Notes: a model not told the origin generated them from the letters alone. Positions 16,511-26,386 are shown, counted from the first letter of the stretch. The stretch is DNA of 64,000 bases from Roseococcus sp. SYP-B2431 (GCF_004336745.1 NZ_SJXD01000029.1:1-64000); one strand, 5' to 3'. Made by a program: numbers and translations.

Positions 16511-18220
16511 CTAGAAGCTCTGGCGCAGCGCAACGAGAATGAGGTTCTGCGTCGCGCGGCCCGTGCTGCGCTGGTCGCTGCGGCTGCTGGTGGCGATCTG
16601 CATCGTGCCCAGGAGGCGCGGCTGCAGCTGGTGCGAGAGGGTGACGCTGCCGGTCACCACGTCGCCCTTGCCGAGCAGGCCGCTGCTGAACTGGCCGTAC
16701 TGGGCATAGGCGAAGGCCGTGGTGCGCTCCGAGAATGAATGCGCCCAGGAAATGCTGCCCGAGGTGCCGTCCTGGTCGAAGCCCACGGTGCCGGGCGCGA
16801 CCGAGACCGGCGTGCGCTCCTCGTTGGTCACGGTCAGCGCGATGGTGTCGCGCGGCCAGGACTGCGAGAGGCTGGCCGAGGCCGCGCGGATGCGCATCAG
16901 GCTGCTCTGCGCGCCGAGGAAGGAGCTGGCGAAGGGCTGCACGGCGGGCAGGCCGGTGGCGAGGTCGATGGGATTGCCCAGCTCGTCGAGGGAGGTGGTC
17001 GAGAGCAGGTCGGCGGCGCGGCCGGCGCTGCTCGTCAGCCGCTCGCTGTAGCTCGCCGAGAAGCGCGTGCGGCCGCCCAGGGCGAGCGAGGCCTGCAGGA
17101 AGGCGGAATTGAAGCCGTCGCGCCGGCCGTACTTCGCGACGATGCGGCTTTCGTCGGAGAAATCGATCCGGACTCCCGCGGACCAGATCGGGCCGTCGAT
17201 CCGGATGCCCGGGATGCCGGCATAGCGCTGCTGCTCGTAGCCGCCCTCGAGCAGCGCCGAGACGCCGCGGATGATGGCGTAGCGCCCTTCCACCGAGGCG
17301 TTGCGACGATAGGCGCCGTCGAGCACGCCGGTGCCGATGTAGCTGGTGCTGTCGAGCCGGCCCTCGAAGGCGAGGCGGCCGAGGTCCGGGCCGCTGCGTC
17401 CGACCGCGTAGAACTCATGGGCGGTGAAGTGCTGGCTCGTGAAGGTCGGCAGGCCGCCGGGCGTCAGCGAGATCTGCGAGGCGTCGGCGCTGCTCCGCTG
17501 GTCCACGTATTGGAAGGCGTAGCCGGCCTGGACGGTCGCGAGGTCGCCGAAACGGTGCATCAGATAGGGCGAGATCTGGAAGCTCGTCGTCTGCACCTTG
17601 TTCTGCCGGCTGGTGACAACGGTGGATTCAGGCGCGATGCCGCCGGCGATCGTCTGCACGGCCGAGGCGCCGCGGACGTCCAGGTAGAGCAGCCCTGGCA
17701 CCAGCGTCGCGAGGCCCTGGCCGTTGAAGCGCTGGTCCATGCGGTTCTGGCCGGGTGTGTCGGCGTAGAACTGAATATTTGGCGCGTAGTTCAGCACGCC
17801 CTGGAAGCGCGAGGTTTCCGCGCCGAGCAACAGCGCCGGCGTGATGGTGGTGATCAGGTCGGCCTGGCGGTTGCGGACCGTCTGGAAGACGTTGTCCGTG
17901 CCCATCAGCTGCACGCCGATGCTCGGCGTCACTGTCCAGCGGCGGCCCGGCTCCGGCTCGGGCTGCGGCGGTGGCGCGCCGGCCGGCAGGCCGAAGCCGC
18001 CCAGGCGGACCTCCGGCGACGTCGCGGGCAGCGCCGCCTCGCCGGCGAGGGCGGCGGCGCGCGTCATCGGAAGGGAGCCGGGCCCCACCTCGGAGGGCAG
18101 CGGCGGCGCCTCGGCGCGCGCCGGCACCACGCCGGCGAGGAGCGCGCCCGAGACCAGGGCCATCCCACCCAGGATCGGCCGGTCTCGGGAGGGTCCCGTG
18201 GCTCTCAGGACTTCAGGCAT
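16511..18220 (-). CDS. PEP-CTERM system outer-membrane beta-barrel protein (TIGR03016 type)
   Basis: About 569 residues from the ATG at 18220; earlier in-frame ATGs at 18262, 18244 and 18235 would overlap the kinase gene further. The chosen start has a GGAG box at good spacing and overlaps the kinase stop by 8 nt. A signal peptide ends near PARAEA. The mature protein is rich in alternating aromatic and polar strands and ends in aromatic Phe (LVALRQSF), as outer-membrane barrels do. Members of this family accompany exosortase A loci and are thought to help polymer cross the outer membrane together with the Wza-like protein; that role is inferred. Confidence 0.87.
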   Translation of the reverse strand: MPEVLRATGPSRDRPILGGMALVSGALLAGVVPARAEAPPLPSEVGPGSLPMTRAAALAGEAALPATSPEVRLGGFGLPAGAPPPQPEPEPGRRWTVTPSIGVQLMGTDNVFQTVRNRQADLITTITPALLLGAETSRFQGVLNYAPNIQFYADTPGQNRMDQRFNGQGLATLVPGLLYLDVRGASAVQTIAGGIAPESTVVTSRQNKVQTTSFQISPYLMHRFGDLATVQAGYAFQYVDQRSSADASQISLTPGGLPTFTSQHFTAHEFYAVGRSGPDLGRLAFEGRLDSTSYIGTGVLDGAYRRNASVEGRYAIIRGVSALLEGGYEQQRYAGIPGIRIDGPIWSAGVRIDFSDESRIVAKYGRRDGFNSAFLQASLALGGRTRFSASYSERLTSSAGRAADLLSTTSLDELGNPIDLATGLPAVQPFASSFLGAQSSLMRIRAASASLSQSWPRDTIALTVTNEERTPVSVAPGTVGFDQDGTSGSISWAHSFSERTTAFAYAQYGQFSSGLLGKGDVVTGSVTLSHQLQPRLLGTMQIATSSRSDQRSTGRATQNLILVALRQSF

Positions 18221-19151
18221 GCTTGGCGGCTCCATATTCCCCATGGGCGCCGAAGCTATCATTTGTGGCGAGTCGCGTGCGATTGAGAAGAAGCTGAAGA
18301 ACCGGGCAGGCTTCGACCAGATCGAGCGCCGCCTCGATTTCCTCCCGCTGGGTGGATTCCGCGCGGACCACCATGATGACCTGCCCGACGATGGAGGCCA
18401 GCGCCTGGGCGTCGCTGGTGGACAGCGCGGGCGGCGTGTCGAGGATCAGCACATGGCGCGGCAGCGCCGCGGCCAGGGAGCGGATGGCGGCGGCCAGCGC
18501 GCTGGGGTTGGGCGTGCGCGCGGCGCTTTCCAGAAGCCGCCCGTGGGGCAGGAAGGACAGGCGCTCGATCGCGGTGGGCCGCAGCAGCGTCTCCCGCGGC
18601 CGGTCCGGATCGGCGGCGAGCCCAAGCAGCCCCGGCTCGGTCAGCACGCCGAGGCACGCGCTCAGCGAGGAGGCGCCGCCGTCGACATCGATCAGCAGCA
18701 CGGGCTGCGAGGCGGTGCTCGCGATGCTGGCCGCGAGGTTGAGCGAAGTAAAGCTCTTGCCTTCCTCGCGCCGCGCGCTCGTGACCATGATCAGCCGATG
18801 CCGGGGAGCGGCCCGTGCCTCGCCCAAGGCGGGCTCGATGCCGCGCAGCAGCTGGTGCTGGACCACGGCCAGCTCCTCCATCAGCTTCGACCGGCCCGGG
18901 GCGTCGACGGCGAAGGCGAGGCCGGCCTCCTGCAGCCGCGCCATGGGAATGACCGGCAGGCGCTGCAGCGCCGCGGCGGGCGGCGCCTGCGCGGGGCGCT
19001 CGGCGGCCTCCGGCACATGGCGATGGCCCGCCGTCCCGACGGAGACCACCGGGGCGGAACCCAGGGCGGCCGGGCTGGGAAGGGGCGAGGTGCCCATCGC
19101 CTCGAGGGCGCGCTCCACCAGGTGGGCGCGCTTGGCCATACCGGCGTTCAT
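18213..19151 (-). CDS. XrtA-associated tyrosine autokinase (BY-kinase)
   Basis: 312 residues. The bacterial tyrosine-kinase P-loop VTSARREEGKSFTSLNLA, Walker A' VLLIDVDGG and Walker B-like LILDTPPALS are in order. It lacks the membrane Wzz domain, which is supplied by the gene just upstream, an arrangement shared with CapA/CapB-type pairs. The C-terminus holds one Tyr (GEYGAAKHA) rather than the usual tyrosine cluster, which is unusual for a BY-kinase. It probably controls chain length and export by phosphorylation cycling. The ATG overlaps the Wzz-like gene stop (ATGA). Confidence 0.9.
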   Translation of the reverse strand: MNAGMAKRAHLVERALEAMGTSPLPSPAALGSAPVVSVGTAGHRHVPEAAERPAQAPPAAALQRLPVIPMARLQEAGLAFAVDAPGRSKLMEELAVVQHQLLRGIEPALGEARAAPRHRLIMVTSARREEGKSFTSLNLAASIASTASQPVLLIDVDGGASSLSACLGVLTEPGLLGLAADPDRPRETLLRPTAIERLSFLPHGRLLESAARTPNPSALAAAIRSLAAALPRHVLILDTPPALSTSDAQALASIVGQVIMVVRAESTQREEIEAALDLVEACPVLQLLLNRTRLATNDSFGAHGEYGAAKHA

Positions 19152-20659
19152 GCGAACATCCTCGCCACGACGAAGGGGCCACCGGCGAGGACCACGCCGA
19201 AGACGAGAAGGAGCATCGCGAGGCCACCGGCGAAGCTGAGGCGGCCCAGGAGCACGCCGCGCCGGGGCGGCGCGGAGAGGGCGCCGAGCACCGCGGGACC
19301 GAGCCGCCGGAGATCGTGCACCGTGTAGAAGGTGCGATCGAACTGCACCAGCACGAAGGCCAGGGCCGCGCCCGCGCCGAGCCCGACGGCCAGGACGCCC
19401 GCGGCCAGCAGCGGCCGGTTCGGGAAGACCGGCACCGGCGCGACCGAGGGCGGGTCCACGACCTCGAGCCGCACGCGATCCGAGCTGTTGCGCGCGGCAC
19501 CGCCGAGCTGGAGCGATTCACGCCGGGCGAGCAGCTCCTCGTAGTTGCGGCGGAGCACCGTGTAGTCGCGATCGAGGTTCAGGAACTGCGCCTGCACCTC
19601 CGGCTCGCTCCGCATCACGTTGTCCAGCCGCGTCACCTCCTCGCGGCCCTCGCGCTCCTGCCGCTCGAGAGAGGCGATCTGCGTCTCCACGTCGACCAGG
19701 CGCAGCCGCATCTGCTCATAGGCCGGATTGGCGCGCGACGGCTCCCGCGGCGTGGCCGGGCCCGGGCGGGCGGGGCCGCCACCGCCGGAGGAGCGCAACG
19801 CGCTCACGATGCCGCGCGCCGCGACCACGTCGGGATGGGCGTCCGTGAAGCGCAGGCGCAGCTCGCTGAGAGCGCGCTCGGCCTCAGCCAGGCGGGAGCT
19901 GCCACCGCCGCCGCCGCCCGTGGCTGCCGTAGCGGTGGGCAGCGATTCGAGCTGCTGCCGCGTGAGCTCCAGCCGGCGCCGCTGGTCCTGCAGCTCGCCG
20001 CGCACCTGCTGCAGCCGCGCGCGCGCGGCCTCGAGCCGGGTGACGCCGCCCAGCGCGTCGGAGGGCAGGATGTCGATGTAGCGCGTCTGGAATTCCGCGC
20101 GCCGCCGCTCGGCCTGGCGCAGCTGCACCTCGTAGGAGGAGATCTGCTGCGAGACGAAGGCTCGCGCGTTATCCATCTGTTGGCGGTCCGTCAGTGTCGC
20201 GGCCTCCATGAAGAGGTTCAGCGCCGTCTGGACGACATCCTGCGCGACGCGCGGATCCGCGTCGCGGAAGTCGATGGTGAAGAGGTTGCGCGTCTGCGTC
20301 GTGATGCGGATGTCGCGGGCCAGGCTCGTCATCAGCTTCTCGCGCGACAGATCGTCCTGCACCCGCTGCTCGAGCGCGCTGCGGTTGATGATCTTCTCGA
20401 GATTGGGGCGGCTGAGCAGCGTGCGCTGCAGAATCTCGACCTGGCTGGCGGGCGTGCTGTCGATCGCGATCCCGCGCAGCAGCGGGCCGAGGATGGCATC
20501 CGCATCCGCATAGACGCGCGTGGTGGCGGCATACTGGTTCGGGATATGCGCCACGACGACCCAGCCCGTCAGGCAGACCACCCAGGCGAGGCCGAGGGCG
20601 CGCCAGCGATGCCGGGCGCCGGCGGCGATCGAGCGCCGCGCGAGTGCGATCGGGTGCAT
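19148..20659 (-). CDS. XrtA polysaccharide chain-length determinant (Wzz-like)
   Basis: 503 residues. Membrane segments near residues 20-38 and 425-445 flank a long periplasmic coiled-coil rich in Glu, Arg and Leu. A third hydrophobic stretch lies at the very end (LAMLLLVFGVVLAGGPFVV). The first periplasmic segment YAATTRVYADADAIL is typical of Wzz/PCP co-polymerases. It should set polymer length with the partner kinase. It lies 3 bp after the export protein gene. Confidence 0.92.
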   Translation of the reverse strand: MHPIALARRSIAAGARHRWRALGLAWVVCLTGWVVVAHIPNQYAATTRVYADADAILGPLLRGIAIDSTPASQVEILQRTLLSRPNLEKIINRSALEQRVQDDLSREKLMTSLARDIRITTQTRNLFTIDFRDADPRVAQDVVQTALNLFMEAATLTDRQQMDNARAFVSQQISSYEVQLRQAERRRAEFQTRYIDILPSDALGGVTRLEAARARLQQVRGELQDQRRRLELTRQQLESLPTATAATGGGGGGSSRLAEAERALSELRLRFTDAHPDVVAARGIVSALRSSGGGGPARPGPATPREPSRANPAYEQMRLRLVDVETQIASLERQEREGREEVTRLDNVMRSEPEVQAQFLNLDRDYTVLRRNYEELLARRESLQLGGAARNSSDRVRLEVVDPPSVAPVPVFPNRPLLAAGVLAVGLGAGAALAFVLVQFDRTFYTVHDLRRLGPAVLGALSAPPRRGVLLGRLSFAGGLAMLLLVFGVVLAGGPFVVARMFA

Positions 20660-20662
20660 GCG

Positions 20663-21289
20663 TCAGAACCAGCCTTGCGGGATGACCAGCGTGTCGCCCG
20701 GCCGCATTGCCAGGTCCTGCGAGACGTCGCCGCCGCGCATGAGGTCGTTCAGCCGCACGCGGATGACCTCGCGGCGGCCTTCCGGGTCGCGGCGGATGAT
20801 CTCGGCGCGGTTGCCGGCGGCGTAGCGCGTGAGGCCCCGGGCGCCGATCACCACGTCCATGACGGTCATGCCGTCGCGATAGGGCAGGCCCATGGGCTGA
20901 GCGGCCTCGCCGATCACGCGGATCTGCTGGTTCGACGGCCCCATGAAAGTGCGCACCATGACGGTGACGTTCGGCTCCCGCACATATTGGCGGAGCTGCC
21001 CCTCGATGTCCCGTGCGAGCTGGGTGGGCGAGCGGCCGGCGGCCTGGATGTCGGGAATGAGGGGCAGCGAGATGCGTCCGTCGGGGCGGACGGGCAGGTC
21101 GGGTGCGCTGAGCTCCGGCGCGCGGTAGACGAAGACGGTGAGGGTGTCGCCCGGGCCGAGCAGATAGGCCGAGGCCTCCTGCGGCGCGCCGGAGCCGTTG
21201 GCCGCCAGCTGCCTCGGCGCGTCGCAGGCCGCGAGGGCGAGGGCCAGAAAAGGCAGGGTCGCGAGGCCCTTTCTCCAACTCGTGGTCAT
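20663..21289 (-). CDS. XrtA-type polysaccharide export lipoprotein (Wza-like)
   Basis: 208 residues. A lipoprotein signal ends in a lipobox-like LALAACDAP. Then comes the Poly_export domain (YLLGPGDTLTVFVYRAPELS, VRPDGRISLPLIPDIQAAG), followed by an SLBB-like beta domain. The product forms or seeds the outer-membrane export channel, working with the barrel protein and the Wzz/kinase pair downstream. It is the first gene of the nine-gene leftward operon; the promoter must lie in the AT-rich divergent region at 21290-21598. Confidence 0.92.
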   Translation of the reverse strand: MTTSWRKGLATLPFLALALAACDAPRQLAANGSGAPQEASAYLLGPGDTLTVFVYRAPELSAPDLPVRPDGRISLPLIPDIQAAGRSPTQLARDIEGQLRQYVREPNVTVMVRTFMGPSNQQIRVIGEAAQPMGLPYRDGMTVMDVVIGARGLTRYAAGNRAEIIRRDPEGRREVIRVRLNDLMRGGDVSQDLAMRPGDTLVIPQGWF

Positions 21290-21598
21290 GTCTTCTTCCT
21301 CGGCTTGAAGGCTGGGCCGCGTAAGGTTTGGCGACCTCCGCGGTGCGCAAATATCCCGAAAATGATCCCGAATATCAATGCAATATTTGACGACATCAGA
21401 GATAAATTTTACACATCTAAAGTAAAAACAATCACGGAATACGCGGAATTTCCGGTAATTATATCAGCTTCAGAGAGACATTGAAGATCAGGTTCGGAAA
21501 AATTAGTCTGAATAAATCGACATTTTCATTGCCGATTTGGTCGGCGTGGATCGAGTATCGGCCCGCACGCAACGGGCGTCGAGTTGGGAAGAAGAGAA
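21290..21598. promoter_or_regulatory. AT-rich divergent promoter region between the two main EPS operons
   Basis: No gene fits in this 309-bp region. Its middle (about 21345-21540) is strikingly AT-rich next to its very GC-rich neighbours. On the plus strand TTGACG (21387-21392) and TACACA (21410-21415) are 17 bp apart and could be a weak sigma-70 promoter for the rightward operon, leaving a leader of about 175 nt. I found no correctly spaced sigma-54 site here, so the core operons are probably not direct PrsR/RpoN targets. Confidence 0.6.
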
Positions 21599-22915
21599 AT
21601 GACGAGTCTGTTCAGCCACAGCGTCCGCTCCGAAATGCTCGCCCTCTTCGTCGCGGAAAGCTGCGCGGTCGCCCTTCTCGTGCTCGCCCTCCTGACCGCG
21701 GGCGGGGCGGAAGGGGTGATGGCCGCTGCGGCCACGGCGATCATGGTCGCGATCTGCGCCGTCCTCGTCGCCGGCGCGATCGGCTTCTACCGTCCTGTCG
21801 CGCTGCAGGGGCTGTGTCCCTCCCTCGTCCACGGCGCGACGGGCGCCGGCGTCCTGGCCCTGGTGCTCGCGCTGCTCCTCGCCATGCTGCCCTTCGATCA
21901 CGCGCAGTGGAGCTTCCTGGAGCTGCTGGCCGCCGCCTTGGCCGGAAGCGTCGCCGGGATAGCCGCCACGCGCTTCGTCTTCGGGCTGCTGCGCCTTCCC
22001 CTGCCGCGGCTGGCCCTCGTGGGGTCCGCGGCGGAGCCGGGCGCGATCCACCGGAACTACCAGCCCTTCGAGGTCACGCTCGCGCTGCCCGTCGGCGAGG
22101 CCCTGCTGGAGGCGGTGGAGCGCGGCCGCCTCCGCGCCTGGCGGATCTGGGCGGTGGTCTCCGCCAGCTCGATGCCGCTCGCGCCGGCCGACAGCCGGCG
22201 CTGCGGCGCCGCGGGGCTGCAGGTCTTCACCGAGGCGGAGTTCAGCGAGCACGGGCTGCACCGCATCGACATCGACCGGCTGCCCGATGGATGGCTCGCC
22301 TCCGCCAATTCGATGCGGGAATCGGGCTGGAGCGCCGGGCTTCGCCGGGCCTTCGACATCACCTTCGCGATCGCCCTGCTGACCCTCACGCTGCCGCTGC
22401 TGCTGCTCACCATGCTGGCGATCCGGCTGGATGGCCCCGGGCCGATCTTCTACCGGCAGGAGCGCGTGGGCCGGGGCAACCGCGTCTTCCAGCTTCTGAA
22501 GTTCCGCAGCATGATCCCGGATGCCGAGGCTTTCGGCGCGCCGGTCTGGGCCTCGCGCGGCGACTCCCGCGTCACGCGCGTCGGCCGCTTCCTGCGGCTC
22601 TGCCGCATCGACGAGATCCCGCAGGCGCTGAACGTGCTGCGCGGCGACATGTCCATCATCGGCCCGCGGCCCGAGCGGCCCGGCTTCGTGGAGCAGCTGG
22701 GAGAGCTCATCCCGCACTACCACGACCGCGCGGTGATCCGCCCCGGCATCACGGGATGGGCGCAGGTGAACCATCCCTACGGCGCCTCGGTCGAGGACGC
22801 GCGGATGAAGCTCTCCTACGACCTCTACTACATCCGCCGCCGCAGCCTGTTCCTCGACGCCCTCATCCTGCTGGCGACGGTGCGCGTGGTGCTCTTCCAG
22901 GAGGGCGCGCGATGA
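21599..22915 (+). CDS. XrtA-type undecaprenyl-phosphate sugar-1-phosphate transferase
   Basis: About 438 residues. The N-terminal half has several membrane helices and a degenerate nucleotide-binding-like region. The C-terminal half is a bacterial sugar transferase domain: IALLTLTLPLLLLTMLAIRL, GPIFYRQERVGRGNRVF, LLKFRSM, then DEIPQALNVLRGDMSIIGPRPERP. It attaches the first sugar phosphate to undecaprenyl phosphate and so starts the repeat unit. The ATG at 21599 follows a GGGAAGAAGAG ribosome-binding stretch and is preferred to an in-frame TTG at 21584. It is the first gene of the rightward operon. Confidence 0.93.
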   Translation: MTSLFSHSVRSEMLALFVAESCAVALLVLALLTAGGAEGVMAAAATAIMVAICAVLVAGAIGFYRPVALQGLCPSLVHGATGAGVLALVLALLLAMLPFDHAQWSFLELLAAALAGSVAGIAATRFVFGLLRLPLPRLALVGSAAEPGAIHRNYQPFEVTLALPVGEALLEAVERGRLRAWRIWAVVSASSMPLAPADSRRCGAAGLQVFTEAEFSEHGLHRIDIDRLPDGWLASANSMRESGWSAGLRRAFDITFAIALLTLTLPLLLLTMLAIRLDGPGPIFYRQERVGRGNRVFQLLKFRSMIPDAEAFGAPVWASRGDSRVTRVGRFLRLCRIDEIPQALNVLRGDMSIIGPRPERPGFVEQLGELIPHYHDRAVIRPGITGWAQVNHPYGASVEDARMKLSYDLYYIRRRSLFLDALILLATVRVVLFQEGAR

Positions 22916-22943
22916 ACAGGTTCCCGACAGGCCCGCGACAGGC

Positions 22944-24986
22944 ATGATCCCCATGGCATCGTCCGTCCTGCACGCGGGAAGCGCGCTGATCTGCCTCGCC
23001 TGGATCGCGCTCATCCTGGTGGCCGGCCGGGGGCGCACCGCGCTGGTGCTGGCCCTGGCCTGCCTCGCCGCGGGCGCCTGGGCCGCTTCCGTGGCCCTCT
23101 GGCCCGCGGAGCCGCTCTCGGGCGCCGCAGCCGTGCTGGAGGTGCTGCGCAGCGCCGTCTGGTGCGGCGTGCTGCTCTGGCTGGCGCGGCGCGGCGGCGG
23201 CAGCTGGCCGGCCGCCCTGATGCGGCGCTTCACCGTCGCCGTCGCGGTGCTCACCGCGCTGGCGCTGGCCGCCTTGCTGCCCGGCGCGGCGGCCCTGCCG
23301 ACGCTGGGCTCGCCCGGCCTTCTCGCGCGGCTGGGCCTGGCCCTGCTGGTGCTGGTCGCGGCGGAGAACCTCTGGCGCAACGCCGAGGAAGGCGCGCGCT
23401 GGCACGTGGTGCTGCCCTGCATCGCCCTCGGGCTGCTGTCCGGCTTCGACGTGCTTCTGCATGCGGATGCCGCGCTCTCCCGGGCTTATTCGCCGGCGCT
23501 GCTGGATGCGCGGGCGGCGGTCACGGCGGCCGCGCTGCCGCTGCTGGTGATCGCCGCCGTGCGCGACCGGCGCTGGCGCCGCGACCCGCCCGTCTCGCGT
23601 CTGGCGGTCTTCCACGGCGCCACGCTCATCCTGGCCGGAACCTTTCTGCTCGGCGTCGGCGCCGCGGGCGAGGCGCTGCGGCACCTGGGGGCCGACTGGT
23701 CGCGCGCCGCGCAGGCGAGCCTGCTCGCCTTCGGGGTGATGGCCCTGGCGCTGGCCGCCGGCTCGCGCTCGATGCGCTCCCGGCTGAGGGCGCGCGTGGT
23801 GGATCATTTCTTCACCGCCCGCTTCGACTACCGCCGCGAATGGATGCGCTGCATCGCGACGCTCTCCGGCACGGCGGAAGATCCGCACCGCCGGGCGGTG
23901 ATCGCCATCGCCGATCCGGTGGACAGCCCGGCCGGCGCGCTCCTGCTGCGCGATGCCGGCGAGGAGCGGCTGCATTGGGCCGGATCCTGGAACCTGCCCG
24001 AGAGGAGCCTCGACATTGCCCTGGACCACCCGCTGCTCGCCGCGCTCGGAGCGGGCGAACGGATCGCGACCGAAGTCCCGCAGGATCTTCAGGCGGCGTT
24101 CGGCCGGCTCTGGCTGGCCGTGCCGCTCCACCACGCGGAGGGGCTGATGGGCGTGGTCCTGCTGGCGCCGCCGCGCGCCGGCTTCGCGCTCGGCGGCGAG
24201 GTCTTCGACCTGCTGCGCGCCATCGGCCGCGAGGTCGCCATGTTCCTGGCCGAGCGCCGGGCGGCCGAGCGGCTGCGCGACCAGCGCGGCCTGCAGGACT
24301 ACGCGCGCCGCTTCGCCTTCGTGGCGCATGACGTGAAGACGGTGGCGCACCAGCTCTCCCTGGTGCACGCCAACGCCGCGCACCACATGGAGGATCCGGA
24401 ATTCCGCGCGGATCTGCTCACCACGGTGGGCGCCGCGGCGGCCCGCATCGCGACGCTGGTGGCGCGCCTGCGCCATCCGGAAGCCGAGGAGGAGGCCGCG
24501 CGCGTGGCGCCGCTCGAGCGGTTGAAGGCGATCACCGCGGAGCTCGGCCATGCGGTCGAGATCCGCGACGAGGGAACCGCGCAGTGCCGGCTGCCCATCG
24601 CCCCGGCCCGCTTCGATGCGGCCCTGCGCCACCTGCTGGACAATGCGGCCGAGGCCTCGCCGCCCGACGCGCCGGTGCGGGTCACGTTGTGGCAGGAGCA
24701 GGGGCGGCAGGAGCAGGCGCGGCTGATCCTCGACATCACCGACCGCGGTCCCGGCATGTCCGCCGAATTCGTCCGCGACACGCTGTTCCGCCCGCTCGTC
24801 TCCGGCCACCCCGACGGGAACGGGATCGGAGCCTGGCAGGCGCGCGACCTGCTGCGCGGCGCCGGCGGCGACCTCTCGGTGATCAGCGCGCCCGGCGCAG
24901 GCACCACCATGCGGATCACGCTGCCCTGCGAGCCGCGGCCCGATGCGCCGCAACCCTCCGCCCAAGCGCAGGTGATGGCGGCATGA
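22944..24986 (+). CDS. prsK: XrtA/PEP-CTERM system sensor histidine kinase PrsK
   Basis: 680 residues. About seven or eight membrane helices fill the first ~270 residues. A GAF-like region follows, then a HisKA-like helix with His462 in FAFVAHDVKTVAHQL, then an HATPase domain with N-box LLDNAAEAS, DRGPGMS and GNGIGAWQARDLL. All kinase motifs look intact. In floc-forming proteobacteria PrsK is known to act through PrsR and RpoN on PEP-CTERM genes. Its last bases overlap the prsR start (ATGA), so the pair is translationally coupled. The signal sensed is unknown. Confidence 0.93.
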   Translation: MIPMASSVLHAGSALICLAWIALILVAGRGRTALVLALACLAAGAWAASVALWPAEPLSGAAAVLEVLRSAVWCGVLLWLARRGGGSWPAALMRRFTVAVAVLTALALAALLPGAAALPTLGSPGLLARLGLALLVLVAAENLWRNAEEGARWHVVLPCIALGLLSGFDVLLHADAALSRAYSPALLDARAAVTAAALPLLVIAAVRDRRWRRDPPVSRLAVFHGATLILAGTFLLGVGAAGEALRHLGADWSRAAQASLLAFGVMALALAAGSRSMRSRLRARVVDHFFTARFDYRREWMRCIATLSGTAEDPHRRAVIAIADPVDSPAGALLLRDAGEERLHWAGSWNLPERSLDIALDHPLLAALGAGERIATEVPQDLQAAFGRLWLAVPLHHAEGLMGVVLLAPPRAGFALGGEVFDLLRAIGREVAMFLAERRAAERLRDQRGLQDYARRFAFVAHDVKTVAHQLSLVHANAAHHMEDPEFRADLLTTVGAAAARIATLVARLRHPEAEEEAARVAPLERLKAITAELGHAVEIRDEGTAQCRLPIAPARFDAALRHLLDNAAEASPPDAPVRVTLWQEQGRQEQARLILDITDRGPGMSAEFVRDTLFRPLVSGHPDGNGIGAWQARDLLRGAGGDLSVISAPGAGTTMRITLPCEPRPDAPQPSAQAQVMAA

Positions 24987-26386
24987 GCAAGCCGAAGCTC
25001 CTCGTCGTGGAGGACGACCTGGGCCTCTGCGCCCAGTATCGCTGGGCCTTTCCGGCCTATCGCGTCCTCGTCGCGCATGACCGCCGCCAGGCCGAGGCGA
25101 CCGCCCGGCGGGAGCAGCCGGCCATCACCCTCCTGGATCTCGGCCTGCCGCCGGATCCGGAGGGGATCTCGGAAGGCTTCGCGACGCTGGCCATCCTGCG
25201 CGCCATCTCGCCCGACATGCCGGTGATCGTCGCCAGCGGGCAGGGCGATCGCGAGAACATGCTGCGCGCGCTCCGCGTCGGCGCCTACGACTTCTGCGAG
25301 AAGCCGGCCGACCTGGACGTCCTGCGCACCGTCCTGGACCGCGCGCTCCGCCTGCGGGAGCTGGAAGACGAGAACCATCGCCTCGCCGCCGCGCCGCGGC
25401 CGAGCCCCGTCGCGAATATCATCACGGCCGACGAGGGCATGCTGCGCATCTGCCGCATGGTGGAGCGGCTCGCCACGGTGAACGCGCCCGTGCTGCTGCT
25501 GGGCGAGAGCGGGACCGGCAAGGAGGCGCTGGCGCGCGCGCTGCACGACATGGGCCCCCGGGCCCCGCGCCCCTTCGTCGCCATCAACTGCGCCGCGATC
25601 CCGGAGGCCCTGCTGGAGAGCGAGCTGTTCGGCCATGAGCGCGGCGCCTTCACCGGCGCCGTCAAGCAGATGACCGGGCGCATCGAGCAGGCGGACGGCG
25701 GCACGCTCTTCCTCGACGAGGTCGGTGACCTGCCGCAGAGCCTGCAGGCGAAGCTGCTCCGCTTCCTGCAGGACCAGGTCTTCGAGCGCGTGGGCGGGCG
25801 CCTGGCGGTGCGCGTGGACGTGCGGGTCGTCTCCGCGACCAACCAGCCGCTGGAGGCCCAGGCCGGCGCCGGCAAGTTCCGCGGCGACCTGCTGTTCCGG
25901 CTCAACCCGATGACCGTGCGCGTGCCGCCGCTACGCGAGCGCGGCGACGACATCCTGCTGCTCGCGCGCTGGTTCCTCGCCCGCTACTCGCAGGAGTTTC
26001 AGCGGCGCGTCCGCGGCTTCGAGGACGCCGCCATCCAGGCGATGATGGCCTATTCCTGGCCCGGCAATGTCCGCGAGCTCGGCAATCGCGTGCAGCGGGC
26101 GGTGCTGATGGCGGCCGGGCCGCTGATCAGCGCGGCCGAGCTCGAGCTGGTGCCCGGCGCCGACCCGGAGACGGAGAATCTCGACCTCCGCGCCGCGCGG
26201 GGCCGCGCCGAGCGGGAGACGATCTCCCGCGCGCTCGCCCGCAGCCATGGCGGCCTCTCCACCGCCGCGCGCCTGCTCGGGATCAGCCGTCCCACGCTCT
26301 ACGGCCTTCTCGCGACGCATGGGCTGATGCCCGAGCGCGATCCGCCGGACGACAGGTCCGGCGACCACCGATCCCCCAGATCCTGA
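24983..26386 (+). CDS. prsR: sigma-54-dependent response regulator PrsR
   Basis: 467 residues. The N-terminal receiver has the acidic pocket VVEDD and phospho-acceptor Asp52 (LLDLGLPP). The AAA+ activator domain has Walker A GESGTGKE, the sigma-54 contact loop GAFTGA (221-226) and Walker B GGTLFLDEVGD. The Fis-type helix-turn-helix at the end reads LSTAARLLGISRPTLYGLL. It should activate RpoN promoters once phosphorylated by PrsK; the two PEP-CTERM genes in this window have matching promoters. The start is fixed by the ATGA overlap with prsK. Confidence 0.94.
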   Translation: MSKPKLLVVEDDLGLCAQYRWAFPAYRVLVAHDRRQAEATARREQPAITLLDLGLPPDPEGISEGFATLAILRAISPDMPVIVASGQGDRENMLRALRVGAYDFCEKPADLDVLRTVLDRALRLRELEDENHRLAAAPRPSPVANIITADEGMLRICRMVERLATVNAPVLLLGESGTGKEALARALHDMGPRAPRPFVAINCAAIPEALLESELFGHERGAFTGAVKQMTGRIEQADGGTLFLDEVGDLPQSLQAKLLRFLQDQVFERVGGRLAVRVDVRVVSATNQPLEAQAGAGKFRGDLLFRLNPMTVRVPPLRERGDDILLLARWFLARYSQEFQRRVRGFEDAAIQAMMAYSWPGNVRELGNRVQRAVLMAAGPLISAAELELVPGADPETENLDLRAARGRAERETISRALARSHGGLSTAARLLGISRPTLYGLLATHGLMPERDPPDDRSGDHRSPRS

